The notes beneath the pieces were generated by a model, which was given only the letters and a program-made list of their open reading frames with translations, was not told where the DNA came from and did no database searches. 64,000 nucleotides of DNA from Filimonas zeae (GTDB lineage: Bacteria > Bacteroidota > Bacteroidia > Chitinophagales > Chitinophagaceae): assembly GCF_014641615.1 (NCBI RefSeq), contig NZ_BMIB01000007.1, forward strand, positions 93,529-157,528. Direction: 5' to 3'. This document shows positions 60,940-64,000 of the stretch, in pieces (the stretch's first letter is position 1; each line of letters starts with the position of its first letter). Both the position numbers and the translations under genes were made by a program.

Positions 60940-62631
60940 ATGAATTCTCTCACCTCTAGCGATTACCTTGTATTCCTGTTCTACTTTCTGGTAGTAGCAC
61001 TGTACGGGTTATGGATTTATCGTAAGAAAAGAACGGCGGAGGCCAGTTCTAAAGACTATTTTCTGGCAGAAGGCTCCCTTACCTGGTGGGCTATCGGTGC
61101 CTCGTTAATTGCTTCCAACATTTCTGCGGAGCAGTTTATAGGCATGAGCGGCAACGGATTTAAAATCGGGTTAGCTATTTCGGCGTATGAGTGGATGGCC
61201 GCAGCTACCTTAATGATTGTGGCAATCTTCTTTATTCCGGTGTACCTCAAAAATAAGATTTACACCATGCCGCAGTTTTTAAGTCAGCGGTATAACAACA
61301 CCGTGGCTACCGTAATGGCAGTGTTCTGGTTGTTGCTGTATGTAGTAGTAAACCTTACTTCCATTCTTTATCTGGGTGCGTTAGCGGTGAGCAGTATTTC
61401 TGGTCTTAACCTCACAGTTTGTATGTACGGTCTGGCTATCTTCTCCATTTTCATCACCCTGGGTGGTATGAAGGTGATTGGATATACCGACGTAATTCAG
61501 GTGTTCTTCCTTATCCTGGGTGGTTTGGTAACTACTTACCTGGCACTGGATCTGGTAGCTAAACACTTTGGTCAGACTGGCGCAGTAGCTGGCTTAAAAC
61601 TGATGAGCGAGCATGCAAACGACCACTTCCACATGATTCTGAAACGCGATAACACCAACTATCCAAGCTTACCGGGCTTAACCGTGTTACTGGGTGGTTT
61701 GTGGATTGTGAACCTGAACTACTGGGGTTGTAACCAATACATTGTACAAAGAGCATTGGGTGCGGATTTAAAAACTGCCCGCGGCGGTATTTTATTCTCT
61801 GCTTTCCTGAAAATGCTGATGCCGGTTATTGTGGTATTACCGGGTATTGCTGCTTATGTATTACACCAGCAAAACCATGGCGACTTTGCCACAGCTATGC
61901 AACAGGGCGGTGAATTAAACCCCGACAATGCGTATCCTGTACTGTTAAACCTGCTGCCAAGCGGCCTGAAAGGCCTGGCTTTTGCAGCGTTAACAGCGGC
62001 CGTAGTAGCCTCACTGGCAGGTAAAGCAAACAGTATCTCTACCATTTTTACACTGGATATTTATCATAAGAGAATTAATCCACAGGCTTCTGAAAAGAAA
62101 CTGGTTTCTACCGGTCGTCTGGTGGTGGTAATCTCTATGATCCTGGGCGTTGTTATTGCTCCGTTTCTGGGTATTGATAAAAAGGGTGGTTTTGAATTTA
62201 TTCAGGAGTATACCGGTTTCGTATCTCCAGGTATTTTCGCCATGTTCATCCTGGGCTTCTTCTGGAAAAAGGCAACTTCTTCTGCGGCCCTGTTTGCAAC
62301 CGTTGGTGGCTTTATCATGTCGGTAATATTTAAAGTACTGCCTAAGTTTATGGACCTGGCGTTCCTGAGTTCTACCGGTTTCTCTACACCGGTAGCACAG
62401 GGAGATGGTACAATCCTTTACGAAATTCCGTTCCTGGATCGTATGGGCTTTGTATTCATCATTTGTCTGGTAGGCATGATTATTATAAGTCTGATCCAGA
62501 ACAAACGTGGTATTAAACCACAGGGTGTAATGGAAGTAGATACCAAAATGTTCCGCATGAATCCGGGATTTGCCGTTGGCGCCCTGATTATCTGTGGTCT
62601 GCTGGTAGCTTTATACACCCGTTTCTGGTAA
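60940..62631 (+). CDS. Sodium/sugar symporter (SSS family), probable xylose transporter
   Basis: 563 residues, about 14 transmembrane helices. SSS hallmarks: SSKDYFLAEGSLTWWAIGASLIASNISAEQFIGMSG (near residue 38), YWGCNQYIVQRALGA (near 265) and GKANSISTIFTLDIY. It cotransports sodium with a sugar. The 33-base gap to xylA and the terminator after it make it the last gene of the xylose operon. Confidence 0.93.
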   Translation: MNSLTSSDYLVFLFYFLVVALYGLWIYRKKRTAEASSKDYFLAEGSLTWWAIGASLIASNISAEQFIGMSGNGFKIGLAISAYEWMAAATLMIVAIFFIPVYLKNKIYTMPQFLSQRYNNTVATVMAVFWLLLYVVVNLTSILYLGALAVSSISGLNLTVCMYGLAIFSIFITLGGMKVIGYTDVIQVFFLILGGLVTTYLALDLVAKHFGQTGAVAGLKLMSEHANDHFHMILKRDNTNYPSLPGLTVLLGGLWIVNLNYWGCNQYIVQRALGADLKTARGGILFSAFLKMLMPVIVVLPGIAAYVLHQQNHGDFATAMQQGGELNPDNAYPVLLNLLPSGLKGLAFAALTAAVVASLAGKANSISTIFTLDIYHKRINPQASEKKLVSTGRLVVVISMILGVVIAPFLGIDKKGGFEFIQEYTGFVSPGIFAMFILGFFWKKATSSAALFATVGGFIMSVIFKVLPKFMDLAFLSSTGFSTPVAQGDGTILYEIPFLDRMGFVFIICLVGMIIISLIQNKRGIKPQGVMEVDTKMFRMNPGFAVGALIICGLLVALYTRFW

Positions 62632-62667
62632 CAGAAACAACAATTCACTATACAACACACTTTATAT

Positions 62668-62697
62668 AAAAGCCGGCTTTCCAGCCGGCTTTTCTTT
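62668..62697 (+). terminator. Rho-independent terminator after the xylose operon
   Basis: AGCCGGCT pairs with AGCCGGCT (inverted) around TTCC, followed by TTTCTTTT. Confidence 0.9.
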
Positions 62698-62767
62698 TAG
62701 GTATAACCCGCTTTATATCAACACTTACGAGGCTGAAAAATATTTTTTCAAAAAAAGCGGAAAAGAC

Positions 62768-62797
62768 TTGGAGGTATTAATATTTCTTCTATTTTTG
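62768..62797 (+). promoter_or_regulatory. Promoter of tRNA-Asn
   Basis: TTGG at 62768-62771 and TATTTTTG at 62790-62797, 18 bases between, match the Bacteroidota -33/-7 consensus. The tRNA begins 24 bases after the -7 element. Confidence 0.75.
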
Positions 62798-62820
62798 CAC
62801 TCCACAAAACAGTGGAACAC

Positions 62821-62894
62821 TCCCGAATAGCTCAGTTGGTTAGAGCATCTGACTGTTAATCAGAGGGTCACAGGTTCAAGTCCTGTTTCGGGAG
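62821..62894 (+). tRNA. tRNA-Asn (GTT)
   Basis: The acceptor stem TCCCGAA pairs with TTCGGGA, the anticodon loop reads CTGTTAA within TCTGACTGTTAATCAGA, giving anticodon GTT, and the T-arm is ACAGGTTCAAGTCCTGT. The encoded CCA follows at 62895-62897. Confidence 0.97.
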
Positions 62895-62903
62895 CCAAAA
62901 ATG

Positions 62904-62931
62904 AGGTCTGCAATTGCAGGCCTTTTTTGTT
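62904..62931 (+). terminator. Terminator after tRNA-Asn
   Basis: AGGTCTGCA pairs with TGCAGGCCT (one G-T pair) around AT, followed by TTTTTTG. Confidence 0.8.
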
Positions 62932-63087
62932 TGTGTCCTCTTTTGCTGCCGCGAGCTGACTTACTTATAATATAAGATGCAAGAGTGTGGGCGAAACATT
63001 TCGATAGTCTAAAAAAAACGCATAGTTCCCCCAATTTTCCTTAAAACGTCACTTGTCTTTTCCTCCAGCAAGCTGGGCTGGTAATCT

Positions 63088-63549
63088 TTTGTTATCAGCA
63101 AAAACGTTTTTAGTGCTGTTAGGGACTTCGCTATTGTTGAAGACACCTTCGCCATAGTCTATGAAAAACTCGTGGGGGCTTGTTAGAGAATCTGTCGTTG
63201 CTGCGGGAAGCTCTTAAGCACTTTGGAGAAATTCCTGGTTGTTGAGCGAAAAGTCCTCAGCACTGCGGGAAAATTCCTGGTTGCTTAGGGAAAAATCCTC
63301 AGCGCTTAGGAGAAAATCCTGGTTGCTTAGGAAAAAGTCCTCAGTGCTTAGGAGAAAATCCTGGTTGCTTGGGAAAAAGTCCTCAGCGCTTAGGAGAAAA
63401 TCCTGGTTGCTTTGGGAAAAGTCCTCAGCACTGCGGGAAAATTCCTGGTTGCTTAGGGAAAAGTGCTAAGCACTTAGGGAAAATCCGTCAGCACTGGCGG
63501 AAAACCTGGGCAGCATTAAAGTGCTTTCCGCTCTTGCTGAATCACTCAT
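63088..63549. repeat. Intergenic tandem array 3: 22 units of exactly 21 bp, A-tract phased
   Basis: The core (63235-63507) alternates two unit types: CTGGTTGCTTAGGGAAAA at 63235, 63277, 63319, 63361, 63403 and 63445, and CTCAGCGCTTAGGAGAAAA at 63256, 63298, 63340, 63382 and 63424, giving a 42-base superperiod. Diverged units continue the same 21-base phase on both sides. Each unit carries GCTTAGG or a variant and an A-tract of four to six. A 76-codon plus-strand frame (63239-63469) encodes alternating SSALRRK and SWLLREK heptads, which follows from the period and has no clear start signal. It lies directly upstream of the rRNA promoters. Confidence 0.93.
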
Positions 63550-63602
63550 TGAGTAAACTACCGTCTGCACTGAAAAGTTTTCCGCAGACATTTCAAATAT
63601 AT

Positions 63603-63867
63603 TTGGTGGGGAATAAAATCCTCTTATCTTTGCCGCCCGTTCAACGAAAACGGAAGCTCTTTAAAAGGTTGACAGTCAGGGATAAAAAAGGTTCAGAATT
63701 TTAAAAATAAATTTGGAACTGAAACTTTAAAACTGCTACCTTTGCAACCCGCTTCAAAAACGGAACAGCTCTTAAAAAGTATTGAAAATCAGAAAGTTAC
63801 TCAGAAAGAAATTAAAAAATAATTCTGAAAAACTTTTGGAAGATTGAAAATAAAACGCTTACCTTTG
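63603..63867 (+). promoter_or_regulatory. Three tandem rRNA-type promoters
   Basis: P1: TTGG 63603-63606 and TATCTTTG 63625-63632. P2: TTGG 63713-63716 and TACCTTTG 63737-63744. P3: TTGG 63836-63839 and TACCTTTG 63860-63867. Spacers are 18-20 bases. Each is followed by a CCCG start region and an AGCTCTTTAA-like segment (63654, 63768 and 63921). Confidence 0.85.
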
Positions 63868-64000
63868 CAACCCGATTGAAAGTAAAAAGTCAAAAGGGAA
63901 AAGTAAAAAGGAAAGAGAAGCTCTTTAACTACAAATGATAACGGCATACGGCCTGAAGGTTCACAACCTTATTATCAACCAAATCACAGATGAAAATCAA
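63868..64000 (+). other. Leader of an rRNA operon (16S gene beyond window)
   Basis: After P3 the leader contains AGAAGCTCTTTAAC, a boxA-like antitermination signal, then AAATGATAACGGCATACGG and an AT-rich region to the end of the window. No 16S 5' end (AGAGTTTGATC) is visible, so the gene starts further downstream. Confidence 0.7.

Noticed and set aside
63239..63469. 76-codon ORF in array 3 encoding SSALRRK/SWLLREK heptads
   Set aside because: Openness is expected from the period; no start signal was found. Kept only as part of the repeat description.

Overview
The window looks like chromosomal DNA of a Bacteroidota bacterium, most likely Chitinophagales/Chitinophagaceae; this is an inference from the gene repertoire. 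The evidence is promoters of the TTGG-N18-20-TANNTTTG type in front of a tRNA, lptB and an rRNA leader, many Bacteroidota-type families (DUF5606, SMUG2-like glycosylase, GH3-family protein, PaaZ, SulP plus carbonic anhydrase, ZU5-like lipoprotein, CHAT protein) and short secreted proteins with Sec or lipoprotein signals. I see no prophage, insertion sequence, integrase or CRISPR array. Gene density is high and most genes are housekeeping.

Layout. 0-2.8 kb: end of one gene, an amidohydrolase-like protein without the HxH metal motif, a gene-poor stretch, and a small secreted carboxypeptidase-regulatory-like protein. 3.2-3.8 kb: a tandem array with an exact 21-bp period. 3.8-16.9 kb: small ABC ATPase, polA, purU, SMUG2-like glycosylase, NlpE-like lipoprotein, DUF5606 protein, M3 peptidase, Fur-family regulator plus SCO protein, a Panacea-domain protein beside a two-TM protein, DUF1345 protein. 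16.9-29.8 kb: cysS, two exonuclease/endonuclease/phosphatase paralogues, two rhomboids (one apparently without its catalytic Ser), rlmD, a thioredoxin-like protein, metF, lptB, GH3 protein, fabG. 29.9-41.3 kb: SulP transporter and beta-carbonic anhydrase, a second 21-bp-period array, an enoyl-CoA hydratase with paaZ, adk, msrB, and a PAS histidine kinase with a single-domain response regulator. 41.3-48.5 kb: ECF sigma and TPR anti-sigma genes divergent from a lipoprotein, a PKD/beta-barrel protein and a membrane-anchored CHAT protease. 48.5-54.6 kb: a TPP-riboswitch-controlled PnuC-family (PnuT) transporter, YccF, a SNF2 helicase, and a TROVE/Ro60 protein followed by a structured repeat-bearing spacer. 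54.6-62.7 kb: a sugar-acid and pentose cluster (uxuA, SDR, LacI regulator, xylB, xylA, SSS symporter). 62.8-64 kb: tRNA-Asn, a third 21-bp-period array, then three tandem promoters leading into an rRNA operon whose 16S gene lies beyond the window.

Functional links. xylB-xylA-SSS and SDR-uxuA flank one LacI regulator with two matching operator-like boxes, suggesting joint control of xylose and glucuronate/mannonate use, the products of glucuronoxylan breakdown. SulP plus carbonic anhydrase suggests bicarbonate uptake. The sigma/anti-sigma/lipoprotein/PKD-barrel/CHAT block looks like one envelope module.

The most unusual signal is the set of three unrelated-looking intergenic arrays at 3264-3809, 32713-33174 and 63088-63549. 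All keep an exact 21-bp period over 22-26 units without a single indel although the unit sequences differ strongly within and between arrays. They share a loose GCTNNNGG-like core, and the third lies directly upstream of the rRNA promoters with A-tracts in helical phase.
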